Source: a virus. From it: a stretch of 43,398 nt of DNA. The position numbers were made by a program, and so were the translations under genes. The DNA lies in IMG/VR virus record IMGVR_UViG_3300025128_000093, positions 1 through 43,398 of that record. The stretch is one strand, 5' to 3'. The notes under the pieces are model-generated. The model saw only the letters and a list, made by a program, of their open reading frames with translations, searched no databases and had not been told where the DNA came from. This document shows, one piece after another, positions 8,348 through 16,672 of this stretch. The number at the start of each line of letters is the position of its first letter. Positions within the stretch are counted from its first letter, which is position 1.

Positions 8348-9208
8348 ATGTTTGGATACAGATTATTAGGTTTCGGATCTGGAGGAGCACCAAAAGATTA
8401 CACTATGGAATATGTTCTTGTCGCTGGCGGAGGCGGTGGTGGCACCGACGATGGCGGCGGAGGCGGTGGCGGAGGCTACAGGTCTTCTGTACAAGGAGAA
8501 AATTCAGGTCGAGGAGACTCAGCATTATCAGTAATAGAAGCAGTCGAAGGAACTACTTACACAGTAACTGTTGGTGGTGCTGGTGGAGCTGGACAGGGTG
8601 ATAACATTCGAGGTGGTAACGGTGGAACTACATCTCTTTCAGGATCAGGTATTTCAACTGTTTCATGCACTGGCGGAGGCGGCGGTGGCTCTTGGAACAG
8701 AGGAGCTAATAGCGGTGGCTGCGGTGGTGGATCAGGAAGTGGCGGAGGCCGTGGTTCAAGTAATGGTTCAGGTTCGAGTGGTCAAGGTTTTGATGGTTCA
8801 GGTGGTGGATCAGGTACTTCTGGAGGCGGCGGTGGCGGCGGTGCATCTACAGGACAATCTGCAACTGGTGGTCATGGAACAGACTCATCTATCACAGGAA
8901 GCTCAGTCGGAAGAGGCGGCGGAGGCGGCGGTGGAGCTGGTCAAGGCGGCGGTGGATCAGGTTCAGGTCGTGATGGCGGCGGTAGCGGTTCAACTGGAAC
9001 TGGTGGCGGCGGAAGTTCTAATACAGGCGGAGGCGGTGGAGGTGTAAAAACTGATAACCGTAGTGCAGGAGCTGGAGGATCAGGAGTTGGAATTTTAAGA
9101 GTATTTACAAATGTATATTCAGGAGTTACATCAGGCTCACCTACTGTTACAACAGATGGTGATTACACTATTATGACATTTAACGGATCAGGGAGTTACA
9201 CACCATAA
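8348..9208 (+). CDS. Polyglycine-rich adhesin
   Basis: The 286-residue protein is mostly Gly and Ser between residues 25 and 240, with runs of up to eight Gly interrupted by short variable segments (YRSSVQGENSGRGDS, SWNRGANSGGC). It ends with a beta-type cap ('VGILRVFTNVYSG'). T4-like gp38 adhesins use stacked polyglycine II helices with variable loops for receptor recognition; the composition suggests the same idea here. Codons in the Gly tracts use GGC/GGA/GGT, giving a local G+C-rich island. The stop overlaps the next gene by TAATG. Confidence 0.65.
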   Translation: MFGYRLLGFGSGGAPKDYTMEYVLVAGGGGGGTDDGGGGGGGGYRSSVQGENSGRGDSALSVIEAVEGTTYTVTVGGAGGAGQGDNIRGGNGGTTSLSGSGISTVSCTGGGGGGSWNRGANSGGCGGGSGSGGGRGSSNGSGSSGQGFDGSGGGSGTSGGGGGGGASTGQSATGGHGTDSSITGSSVGRGGGGGGGAGQGGGGSGSGRDGGGSGSTGTGGGGSSNTGGGGGGVKTDNRSAGAGGSGVGILRVFTNVYSGVTSGSPTVTTDGDYTIMTFNGSGSYTP

Positions 9209-9678
9209 TGGCACATTTTGCAAAATTAGACAATAATAATATTGTAACTCAAATTGAAGTTGTTAATGACGAAGTTATTACTGATAGCAACGGTAATGAG
9301 CAAGAATCATTAGGAGTTGATTTTTTAAGAAATCTTTATAACGAACCAGATGCTGTATGGAAACAAACTTCATACAACACTAGTGGTAATATATACTATA
9401 CACCTGGAGGAGATTTTGAATCCTCTAATGTAGACCCTGATCAAAGCAAAGCTTTCAGAGGAAACTATGCAAAAATAGAGGGGCACTACGATCCTGCTAA
9501 TGATGTATTTTATGATGGACAACCACATGCATCTTGGGTTTTAGATACTTCTTCTTGGATTTGGGAGGCACCAAATCCTCCTGGAAAAAAACCACAAGAT
9601 GGAAAATCATATCTTTGGGACGAAGATGCTTATCAAGCTGATAATTCAACTGGTTGGATTGAAAAGATTAACGACTAG
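9208..9678 (+). CDS. Tail-fibre-associated protein, 156 aa
   Basis: Coupled to the adhesin gene by TAATG. The N-terminus 'MAHFAKLDNNNIVTQIEVV' and the Trp/Pro-rich C-terminus ('WVLDTSSWIWEAPNPPG') resemble a small protein that accompanies fibre genes in many marine phages, including T4-like cyanophages, from memory. It is the last gene before the terminator at 9686 and hence closes this half of the structural operon. Function unknown; probably a virion component or fibre chaperone. Confidence 0.6.
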   Translation: MAHFAKLDNNNIVTQIEVVNDEVITDSNGNEQESLGVDFLRNLYNEPDAVWKQTSYNTSGNIYYTPGGDFESSNVDPDQSKAFRGNYAKIEGHYDPANDVFYDGQPHASWVLDTSSWIWEAPNPPGKKPQDGKSYLWDEDAYQADNSTGWIEKIND

Positions 9679-9685
9679 CACTTGT

Positions 9686-9711
9686 ATTATACTTAAAATA
9701 GTATAATTTTT
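9686..9711 (+). terminator. Intrinsic terminator before halogenase cassette
   Basis: ATTATACT, a 6-base loop, AGTATAAT, then a run of five T. The stem is A+T-rich but perfect (8 bp) and lies 8 bases after the stop of the fibre-associated gene. The 3' arm also contains a perfect TATAAT (9702-9707), so the site could double as a -10 element for the cassette; no good -35 is visible. Confidence 0.65.
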
Positions 9712-9732
9712 ACTTAAATTACAGAAATAAAA

Positions 9733-10281
9733 ATGATTATCAATATTTTTTCAATTCCTATATTTATTGGTAATATTAATGCTAGTAAAATTAAATTCAT
9801 AAAAAAGATAAAGACCGAAGATACTTGGTTATCTAAAACTCCAAGCTCTTATAATGTTGATAATCCTGACTCTATAATAGATAAAAAAACTATAAAATTT
9901 ATATTGCAAACATTTGCCGATGAATTAACTCAAGTTGTTTCTGGAACGTTTGAGTTAAGATTAAAAAATATTTGGGAAAATAATTATAGGACTGAAGACT
10001 ACCAAGAACCACACATTCATACAGGTTCGGATTTATCTTTTATAATTTATAAAGATGTTGAAGAATCAAAAACAGTTTTTTTAAACCCAGCTAAAAATAT
10101 AATAGAGTGTTTTAAAAATATGAGTTCTAGAGCAATTTCTGTTTTTTCTAAAGAAGTCTATAAACCTACATTAAGATCTAATCAATTTGTATTATTTCCT
10201 AGTTATTTAGAACATATGGTTGTAAAACCAAATAAGCGTCAGTCTACAATTGCTGGTAATATAAGAATGGTAATAAAATGA
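9733..10281 (+). CDS. 2OG-Fe(II) oxygenase-like protein (TIGR02466-type)
   Basis: The 182-residue protein fits the double-stranded beta-helix pattern of the TIGR02466/2OG-FeII_Oxy_5 group. It has H94-I-H96 in 'EPHIHTGSDLSF', then 'FVLFPSYLEHMVVKP' with H161, then R169 and the 'AGNIRMV' strand. Such proteins are expected to bind Fe(II) and 2-oxoglutarate and hydroxylate a substrate. The HxH in place of HxD is common in this group but leaves activity unproven. First gene of the cassette; weak ribosome-binding site; overlaps the next gene by ATGA. Confidence 0.6.
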   Translation: MIINIFSIPIFIGNINASKIKFIKKIKTEDTWLSKTPSSYNVDNPDSIIDKKTIKFILQTFADELTQVVSGTFELRLKNIWENNYRTEDYQEPHIHTGSDLSFIIYKDVEESKTVFLNPAKNIIECFKNMSSRAISVFSKEVYKPTLRSNQFVLFPSYLEHMVVKPNKRQSTIAGNIRMVIK

Positions 10282-10763
10282 AAACAGAACAAGATTTTTT
10301 AATGAAGGAAATTTTCAATAATATTAAAAATAATATTATCCATGATAATTTCTTTCCATGGTTCTTAAAAGAAAAGTTAAATGAAAATCAAGAAAATTCA
10401 GCTTTAGATAGTTACTTTACACATTCATTTTATTTAAATAATAATATAAATAGTGATAAGTTTAATTTAATTAAACCTTTGATAGAGAAACTAAAAGCAA
10501 AAGCTTTATTGAGAGTAGTAGCTAATTTTTATTATAGAACAGATAAAATTGTAGAACATCCTATGCATTGTGATTATCAGTTTCCACATAAAGGGGCTTT
10601 GCTTTCTTTAAACACTTGTGATGGGTTTACTATTTTAGAAGATGGCACTAGAGTTCCTTCTGTAGAAAACCAACTTCTACATTTAGCTACAGATAAACCC
10701 CATGCTAGTACAAGCACTACAAATGCAAAAGGTAGATTTAATATTATAGTTAATTATTTTTAA
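10278..10763 (+). CDS. 2OG-Fe(II) oxygenase (prolyl-4-hydroxylase-like fold)
   Basis: A 161-residue protein with the full facial-triad pattern: H97-C-D99 in 'HPMHCDYQFP', H142 in 'DKPHASTST', and R153 for the 2-oxoglutarate carboxylate in 'GRFNIIVNYF'. The product should hydroxylate or otherwise oxidise a peptide or small molecule using 2-oxoglutarate and O2. It starts within the previous gene's stop (ATGA) and ends directly against the next ATG, so the genes are almost certainly co-translated. Substrate unknown. Confidence 0.65.
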   Translation: MKTEQDFLMKEIFNNIKNNIIHDNFFPWFLKEKLNENQENSALDSYFTHSFYLNNNINSDKFNLIKPLIEKLKAKALLRVVANFYYRTDKIVEHPMHCDYQFPHKGALLSLNTCDGFTILEDGTRVPSVENQLLHLATDKPHASTSTTNAKGRFNIIVNYF

Positions 10764-11405
10764 ATGACTTTTAAGCACTGTACATTATTTGGTATGCCTG
10801 TATTTGAAGATGAAATAAATCCTGAACGTTATAATAAAAAACAGTTAATAAAAGATATTAAATATAACTATAAAATATCTAAACAACGTGGTTCAGGTTT
10901 TGGTAAATGGCATGATTCATATGAATGCACAGATGAAAGGTTTAAAAAAATACAAAGCGATGAATTAGTAAAGATATATATTGAAAAACTAAAAGCATTT
11001 TGTGTTAACCATCTTAATATCAAAAAAGATTGTGCGATTAACATACAAATTATTAATTACACTTGTAATAAAGAAGATGCTTTTATGACTCCTCATATGC
11101 ATCTTGGTGCAGATTTTGGTTTGGTACACTATCTTCAAGTCCCTAAAGAATCGTCTCCTATAAGATTTAGTAATCAAAATTCATTTGGTAAATTTTTTAA
11201 TTTTTTAAGACCAGACTTATACGATCTAGTGGATAGTGATAAATACATTAATTCATGGATGTTTGAATATTTTTCAATCAATCCCTTACCCGACAGTATA
11301 CTATTATTTCCTGCAGTGATGATGCATGAGGTTCCTTTTCAAAAACAAGTAATGAAAGATGAAAGAATCAGTATTGTTGCTAATGTAAAAATTGAAAAAG
11401 TATGA
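10764..11405 (+). CDS. 2OG-Fe(II) oxygenase-like protein (TIGR02466-type), 213 aa
   Basis: It shares the layout of the first cassette protein: N-terminal 'LFGMPVFEDEI', then H111-M-H113 in 'TPHMHLGADFGL', a long loop, and 'ILLFPAVMMHEVPF' with H188, followed by R201 in 'DERISIVANV'. The two genes could be ancient duplicates, though they have diverged strongly. It abuts its upstream neighbour with no gap and overlaps the next by ATGA. An Fe-dependent oxygenase role is family-based; the substrate is unknown. Confidence 0.6.
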   Translation: MTFKHCTLFGMPVFEDEINPERYNKKQLIKDIKYNYKISKQRGSGFGKWHDSYECTDERFKKIQSDELVKIYIEKLKAFCVNHLNIKKDCAINIQIINYTCNKEDAFMTPHMHLGADFGLVHYLQVPKESSPIRFSNQNSFGKFFNFLRPDLYDLVDSDKYINSWMFEYFSINPLPDSILLFPAVMMHEVPFQKQVMKDERISIVANVKIEKV

Positions 11406-11890
11406 TAAAAATATTTGACCATGGTATTGACCAAAATTCTCAATTAGAAATACATAAAGAATTATCTAATTTAAATTATGAACACGGAGAGTCTGATTAT
11501 GAAGGTGCTGAAATAATTGGGTTGAGTTGTGAGTTAAATAAAAACACTTTAAGTTTTAAAATATTAAATAATATTTTAAAAATGATTAAAGAGTTAGATG
11601 GATTAAATTTAGTAAGAACTTATGTAAATAAATTTGAACCTGAAGATAAACCTTTGTTTCATATAGATAGTCTTGATGGAGGAATTACTGCTTTATATTA
11701 TGCAAATGATAAAGAGGAAAATATAGATGAACTTGGCGGAACTCAATTTTATTTAAAAGACATTGAAGAAATAAAAGAAGTATTAAATATACCTGGTAGA
11801 ATAATAATTTTTGATGGTGGAATTAGACATAGAGCTACCAGTTTTAGAAATAAAACACGTTATACTATTGCATTTAAATATGAAAAATAA
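11402..11890 (+). CDS. 2OG-Fe(II) oxygenase, 162 aa
   Basis: Clear PKHD/P4H-type core: H87-I-D89 in 'LFHIDSLDGG', 'ALYYAND', 'GGTQFYLKD', 'PGRIIIFDGG', H143 in 'IRHRATSF', and R153 in 'KTRYTIAF'. All Fe(II) ligands and the 2-oxoglutarate-binding Arg are in place, so this is the most convincing oxygenase of the cassette. It overlaps the halogenase gene by 11 bases, implying translational coupling of the two enzymes. Confidence 0.75.
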   Translation: MIKIFDHGIDQNSQLEIHKELSNLNYEHGESDYEGAEIIGLSCELNKNTLSFKILNNILKMIKELDGLNLVRTYVNKFEPEDKPLFHIDSLDGGITALYYANDKEENIDELGGTQFYLKDIEEIKEVLNIPGRIIIFDGGIRHRATSFRNKTRYTIAFKYEK

Positions 11891-13058
11891 AGCAATAAAA
11901 CATTTAGTAATTGTTGGTGGTGGTTCTTCTGCCATGCTAGCTGCTGCATATATTAGAGCTCATACTAATTATGATATTACAATGGTTGATAGACCTGACG
12001 GTAAACCTATAGGAGTTGGTGAAGCTACTATTTTAAATTTTGAACCATACATGCAAGCATGTGGATTTCCTTATCAAGAATGGTTTGATTATTGCGATGC
12101 TACTATTAAAACAGGTATTTTATTTTCTGGTTGGGGTAATAAAAAACATAGTCCTGATTTATGGCATCCATTTATAGAGGGTAGAAGTATGGAAGATTTT
12201 TATGATAATGATGAAAGAGGTTATCATATAGATTGTTTAAAATTAGCCAAATACATTGAAGAAAAATTAAAAGATAAAGTTAATTGGGTAAAAGATAATG
12301 TAATTAAATTAGACGGAGATACTTTAATTTGTGAAAATAAAAAAATAAAAGCTGACTTATTTATTGATTGTACAGGTTTTAGGTCTATGCTGCAAAAAGA
12401 AAAAACAGTTAATCTAAGAGACAGATTAATTTGTGATACTGCAATAGCAGGTCCAGTCGAATATAAAGATGATTCAGAAAGATTACACTACACTACATGT
12501 CACGCTGTTTCATGTGGTTGGATTTGGAAAACTCCTGTAAGAAGTAGAATAGGAAGTGGTATTATATTTAATAGATCAATTACAAAACCTAAAGAAGCTA
12601 AAAAAATATTTTTAGAACATTGGGATAATAGACCTAAAATAGCCAAAGAAATTAACTGGACTCCATATTATAAAAATACTTTTTGGAAAAATAATGTAGT
12701 AAGAATTGGATTAGCTAGTGGATTTATAGAACCTTTAGAAAGCACAGGCTTAGCTTTAGCTATGGAAGGAGCTTATCAATTAGTGGCAACTACTAGAGAT
12801 AATAATTACAACCAGAATTCTATAGATTTATACAATAGTGTTATTAAACATTTTTATGAAGATGCGATTAATTTTATATCCCTTCATTATAATTTAAATA
12901 ATAGAAAAGAAAAATTTTGGAAAGATGCTAAAAAATTAGCTATATCAAATGCACAAAAGTATTATGCCAAAATGGATAATCCTAAACAGTACCCTCATTC
13001 TAATTATAGTTTTTTTAACCAACCTAATTGGTTGTGTTTATTAGACCAACTTAAATGA
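11880..13058 (+). CDS. Flavin-dependent tryptophan-halogenase-like protein
   Basis: A 392-residue protein with the flavin-dependent halogenase signature set: FAD-binding 'VIVGGG' (residues 10-15, GGGSSA in place of the usual GGGTAG), 'GVGEAT' (45-50), K77 in 'ATIKTGILFSGW' (equivalent to PrnA Lys79), 'DCTGFRSML' (163-171), 'GWIWKTP' (213-219, the WxWxIP block with Thr for Ile), and 'GFIEPLESTG' (281-290) with E287 matching PrnA Glu346. It would use FADH2, O2 and halide to make HOX and halogenate an aromatic substrate. It is shorter than PrnA/RebH (about 530), losing mostly substrate-pocket regions. No flavin reductase is nearby. The ATG at 11880 is chosen over an upstream in-frame start inside the oxygenase gene. 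Confidence 0.85.
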   Translation: MKNKAIKHLVIVGGGSSAMLAAAYIRAHTNYDITMVDRPDGKPIGVGEATILNFEPYMQACGFPYQEWFDYCDATIKTGILFSGWGNKKHSPDLWHPFIEGRSMEDFYDNDERGYHIDCLKLAKYIEEKLKDKVNWVKDNVIKLDGDTLICENKKIKADLFIDCTGFRSMLQKEKTVNLRDRLICDTAIAGPVEYKDDSERLHYTTCHAVSCGWIWKTPVRSRIGSGIIFNRSITKPKEAKKIFLEHWDNRPKIAKEINWTPYYKNTFWKNNVVRIGLASGFIEPLESTGLALAMEGAYQLVATTRDNNYNQNSIDLYNSVIKHFYEDAINFISLHYNLNNRKEKFWKDAKKLAISNAQKYYAKMDNPKQYPHSNYSFFNQPNWLCLLDQLK

Positions 13059-13375
13059 AATTTCTAAAACATCTTACAGATGTTTCCTTTGCAACAGATA
13101 TTCAAAAACAAAAAGAGCTGTGGGACGTAGAAGGAGTATTAAAAATACGTTCTAATCAAAGATTTAAGTTTGATTTACGGCCTTTAATTAATTTTATGAA
13201 AAAAGGTTCTACTAAAACTAGGGCCGATAAGATGGTTGTAGATATAAATAATCAATGGATTATAATAGATATTCCAGAATTACATCAATATTTAAAAGAA
13301 AATAAAATCAAAAAAGTTCATTTAGAAGATTTGATATCCAATTTAGATTGGAATATAATACTACCAAAAAATTAA
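13055..13375 (+). CDS. Unknown cassette protein, 106 aa
   Basis: Starts inside the halogenase stop (ATGA), so it belongs to the same operon. The protein is basic and mixed alpha/beta: 'VLKIRSNQRFKFDLRPLINFMKK' then 'KMVVDINNQWIIIDIPELHQYLKENKIKKVH'. No signal peptide, zinc ligands or flavin motif. It could be a substrate-recognition or partner protein for the halogenase; this rests only on operon position. It is followed by 22 bases and then the tail nozzle gene. Confidence 0.6.
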   Translation: MKFLKHLTDVSFATDIQKQKELWDVEGVLKIRSNQRFKFDLRPLINFMKKGSTKTRADKMVVDINNQWIIIDIPELHQYLKENKIKKVHLEDLISNLDWNIILPKN

Positions 13376-13397
13376 AAACCATATATAAGTAGAGATT

Positions 13398-15578
13398 ATG
13401 CTACAAAAACTAGGTTTTTTACCAGGATTCAATAAACAAGTTACTGAGACCGGGGCCGAGGGCCAATGGTTTGATGGTGACAATGTTCGTTTTAGATATG
13501 GCACACCAGAAAAGATAGGTGGCTGGGAGCAGTTAGGTGAAAATAAACTAACAGGAGCAGCAAGAGCCATTCATCAATTTGAAAATAATAACAGTCTTAA
13601 GTATTCTGCCATAGGCACAAACAAAATTTTATATGTTTATGTTGGTGGTCAGTATTATGATATTCATCCTATTCGAACAACTTTAACTGGAGCTAATTTT
13701 ACAAGCACTGCTTCATCTACGACTGTTACAGTAACATGCACCGGGACTCATGGATTATTAGAAGATGATATTGTTTTATTTGATAGTGTAACAGGATTAA
13801 GCGGATCTACATTTACCAACGCAACTTTTGAAGATGTAAAATTTATGGTTGCTTCAGTTCCAAGTGCAACTACATTTACAATTACTATGAACACTGCAGA
13901 GGCAGGAACTCCTGTAACAAATGGTGGGTCAGCTTCTGTTTTATGTTATTACAATGTCGGTCCCTCTCAACAACTAGGTGGTTTTGGATGGGGAGCAGGT
14001 AACTGGAGCGGTCAAACCAGTGGAGCAGCAACTACTACTCTTGCTACAGCGTTAACTGATACCACTACTACAAACATAGTTTTAACCAGCACTTCAGCTT
14101 TTCCATCATCGGGAGAAATTAGAATTGATAATGAAGATATAAGTTACACATCGAATGACACCGGCACCAACACTTTAAGTGGAGGGGCAAGAGGAGTTAA
14201 TGGAACGACCGCAGCTACACATACTTTAGGTACTACGGTTACAGATATTTCTGAATTCGTTGCATGGGGAGAATCTTCAACAGCTCAAGACTTTACTATT
14301 GACCCTGGATTATGGATTTTAGATAACTACGGTCAAAAACTAATAGCACTTATTTACAATGGTCCTTGTTTTGAATGGGATGGAGCTCCAACAAATGCTG
14401 TTAACGTCAGAGCAACTCTTTTACCTAACGCACCTACGGCGTCGCGACATGTCTTAGTATCTACACCAGATAGACACTTAGTATTTTTTGGCACAGAAAC
14501 AACAGTAGGTAATAGTGCTACTCAAGACGATATGTTTATTAGATTCTCTGACCAAGAAAGTATTGATGAAGCAGACTCTTATACTGTAACTGCAAACAAT
14601 ACCGCAGGTACACAGAGACTGGCCGATGGATCAAGAATTATGGGAGCTATTAAAGGTAGGGACGCTATTTATATTTGGACTGATACAGCATTATTTTTAA
14701 TGCAGTTTGTTGGTGCGCCTTTTACTTTTTCTTTTCAACAAGTAGGTACAAACTGTGGACTCATAGGTAAGAATGCTTGTGTAGAAGTAGATGGTAAAGC
14801 TTATTGGATGTCAGAAAATGGTTTCTTTACTTATGATGGACAATTAAAATCATTACCTTGTCTAGTAGAAGATTTTGTATATGACGATATTAATACTACA
14901 GCAAGAGATTTAATAAACTGTGGTTTAAATAATTTATTTGGAGAAATTAATTGGTTTTATTGTACTTCTGCATCTAACATAATTAATAAAGTAGTTACAT
15001 ATAACTATCTAGACTCGAATGCTAATAGACCTATTTGGACAACTGGCACATTAGCAAGAACAGCGTGGGAAGATTCTGCCTTGTTTGGTAAACCACATGC
15101 AACTTTTTATGATTCATCTAGCAATAGTTCTTATGATGTTGTTGGTAATACCGATGGCTGTACAACATACTATGAGCATGAAACAGGGACCGATCAAGTG
15201 GACGCCGGCGGAGCTGTTACAGCTATAATAGCAAACATAGCTTCTGGTGATTTTGATATTACACAACGTAGAAGCAGCACAGGACAGACAGTAGGTATGC
15301 CAGATTTAAGAGGAGACGGAGAATTCATAATGAGGATAAGCAGATTTATACCAGATTTTATAGATCAAACAGGGACAACAGCTATTAAATTTAAAACAAG
15401 ATTGTATCCAAATAGCACACAAGTTACCAATAGTTTTAATTGTACTTCCTCTACAACAAAAAAAGATGTAAGAGTAAGAGCACGACAAATTGCATTAGAA
15501 GTTGCAAATACAGGTGCAAATGAAGACTGGAAGTTAGGAACTTTTAGATTAGATATATCACCAGGAGGAAGAAGATAA
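13398..15578 (+). CDS. Tail nozzle-like protein (T7 gp12/tail tubular B-like)
   Basis: The 726-residue protein starts 'MLQKLGFLPGFNKQVTETGA', contains 'NVRFRYGTPEKIGGWEQL', and later beta-propeller-like segments ('HLVFFGTE', 'MFIRFSDQESI', 'GRDAIYIWTDTALFLMQF'). This is the layout of the large nozzle protein of marine podoviruses. An insert domain at about residues 211-284 ('NEDISYTS', 'GGARGVNGTTAATH') resembles those in the neck proteins encoded at 2916 and 3860. The gene resumes the structural operon after the halogenase cassette; its stop overlaps the next start (TAATG). Confidence 0.65.
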   Translation: MLQKLGFLPGFNKQVTETGAEGQWFDGDNVRFRYGTPEKIGGWEQLGENKLTGAARAIHQFENNNSLKYSAIGTNKILYVYVGGQYYDIHPIRTTLTGANFTSTASSTTVTVTCTGTHGLLEDDIVLFDSVTGLSGSTFTNATFEDVKFMVASVPSATTFTITMNTAEAGTPVTNGGSASVLCYYNVGPSQQLGGFGWGAGNWSGQTSGAATTTLATALTDTTTTNIVLTSTSAFPSSGEIRIDNEDISYTSNDTGTNTLSGGARGVNGTTAATHTLGTTVTDISEFVAWGESSTAQDFTIDPGLWILDNYGQKLIALIYNGPCFEWDGAPTNAVNVRATLLPNAPTASRHVLVSTPDRHLVFFGTETTVGNSATQDDMFIRFSDQESIDEADSYTVTANNTAGTQRLADGSRIMGAIKGRDAIYIWTDTALFLMQFVGAPFTFSFQQVGTNCGLIGKNACVEVDGKAYWMSENGFFTYDGQLKSLPCLVEDFVYDDINTTARDLINCGLNNLFGEINWFYCTSASNIINKVVTYNYLDSNANRPIWTTGTLARTAWEDSALFGKPHATFYDSSSNSSYDVVGNTDGCTTYYEHETGTDQVDAGGAVTAIIANIASGDFDITQRRSSTGQTVGMPDLRGDGEFIMRISRFIPDFIDQTGTTAIKFKTRLYPNSTQVTNSFNCTSSTTKKDVRVRARQIALEVANTGANEDWKLGTFRLDISPGGRR

Positions 15579-16672
15579 TGGCTACTGACCAAGAGATACG
15601 AGACGCAGGTTTTAAATATATTCCAGAACAACAGTATTTAAAATACCCTTTTCAATTACCTCAAAATCAAGAACCTGTAACTGATTCAGGTATTGTAAAT
15701 ACTAATGCTTTTATGAATAGTGGCGGTGGCGGCGGTGGCAGTTATTATCCAGGTTCTCCAAGTGATTTAGTTGGAAATTTTCAATCAATTGTAGAGGCTA
15801 GACAAGAAAGACTTAATAATCCTTCTGATACTTTTTTAGGTTTTAATACTATGAAAGATCAACAATTAACCGGAGCAGACGCAGGAGAATATATTGGATC
15901 TGGCATGAAGATTCCTCAAGAGATGACTATGATGGGTAAAGTACAAGATTTTGTAACACCACAATCAGCTAGAGATATTTTAGAATCAGGATACGATAAA
16001 CCATATGGTTCAGGAGGTCCTGGAATATTGGGAGCAATTTTAGGTAGGATGGATAACTATCATAACTTATCTAGACCTGATCAAGCATTCATTGCACAAA
16101 ATATGGGTTACACTGGTCCAACAGTATTTGGTGAAAATACAGGTAATCAAGATCCATTTGGTTTAAATGTTAGATCTGGTTTTGGTAATTATGCAGAAAG
16201 AGTTGGTGTAGAGGCAGAAAAACTTGGTGATATTTTAGGTAAAGATCTTGCAGAAAAATATGGTGCAACATTTAATCCTGAAACAGGGTTGTTCGAAAAT
16301 GATGATGATGAAGAGGCGGCGGCTAAAGCAAATCAAATGACTAAAATGTTGAGACAAAAATTTGGTTTCTACACAAATAAAAATTTAGAGTATGCTGACT
16401 TAATTAACAAGAATGCTGAACTCCAGGGTCAACAAGACAAAGACATTGTGAAGGATCTCGGTATTACTGCAGATGATGCGTTTAGTACAACTACACAAGG
16501 TGGTGGAGGCGGTATCGCTGATGCTGGATATGGTCCAGGTGGTGGATTAGATGCATCTAAAATGGGAGGTGGTTCACAACAAGCTAAATCAGGTGGTCAA
16601 AAAGCTGGAGGAACCGATAGAACTGACGGCGGCTGGGGACTTGCTAAGGGAGGACTAGTAAGTTTATTATAA
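15578..16672 (+). CDS. Putative internal/tail virion protein, 364 aa
   Basis: TAATG-coupled to the nozzle gene. It has Gly tracts at about residues 49-54 and in the C-terminal 60 residues, an acidic stretch 'ENDDDEEAAAKANQM' near residue 240, and otherwise helical segments. The C-terminus ends 'GWGLAKGGLVSLL', like the neighbouring Gly-rich internal proteins. No catalytic motif. Role in the tail or ejection machinery is inferred from position. Confidence 0.5.
   Translation: MATDQEIRDAGFKYIPEQQYLKYPFQLPQNQEPVTDSGIVNTNAFMNSGGGGGGSYYPGSPSDLVGNFQSIVEARQERLNNPSDTFLGFNTMKDQQLTGADAGEYIGSGMKIPQEMTMMGKVQDFVTPQSARDILESGYDKPYGSGGPGILGAILGRMDNYHNLSRPDQAFIAQNMGYTGPTVFGENTGNQDPFGLNVRSGFGNYAERVGVEAEKLGDILGKDLAEKYGATFNPETGLFENDDDEEAAAKANQMTKMLRQKFGFYTNKNLEYADLINKNAELQGQQDKDIVKDLGITADDAFSTTTQGGGGGIADAGYGPGGGLDASKMGGGSQQAKSGGQKAGGTDRTDGGWGLAKGGLVSLL

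Noticed and set aside
8571-9047. 158-aa plus-strand frame in the Gly-rich gene
   Set aside because: A shifted reading of the GGN repeats giving Val/Ala/Glu runs; no separate start signal.
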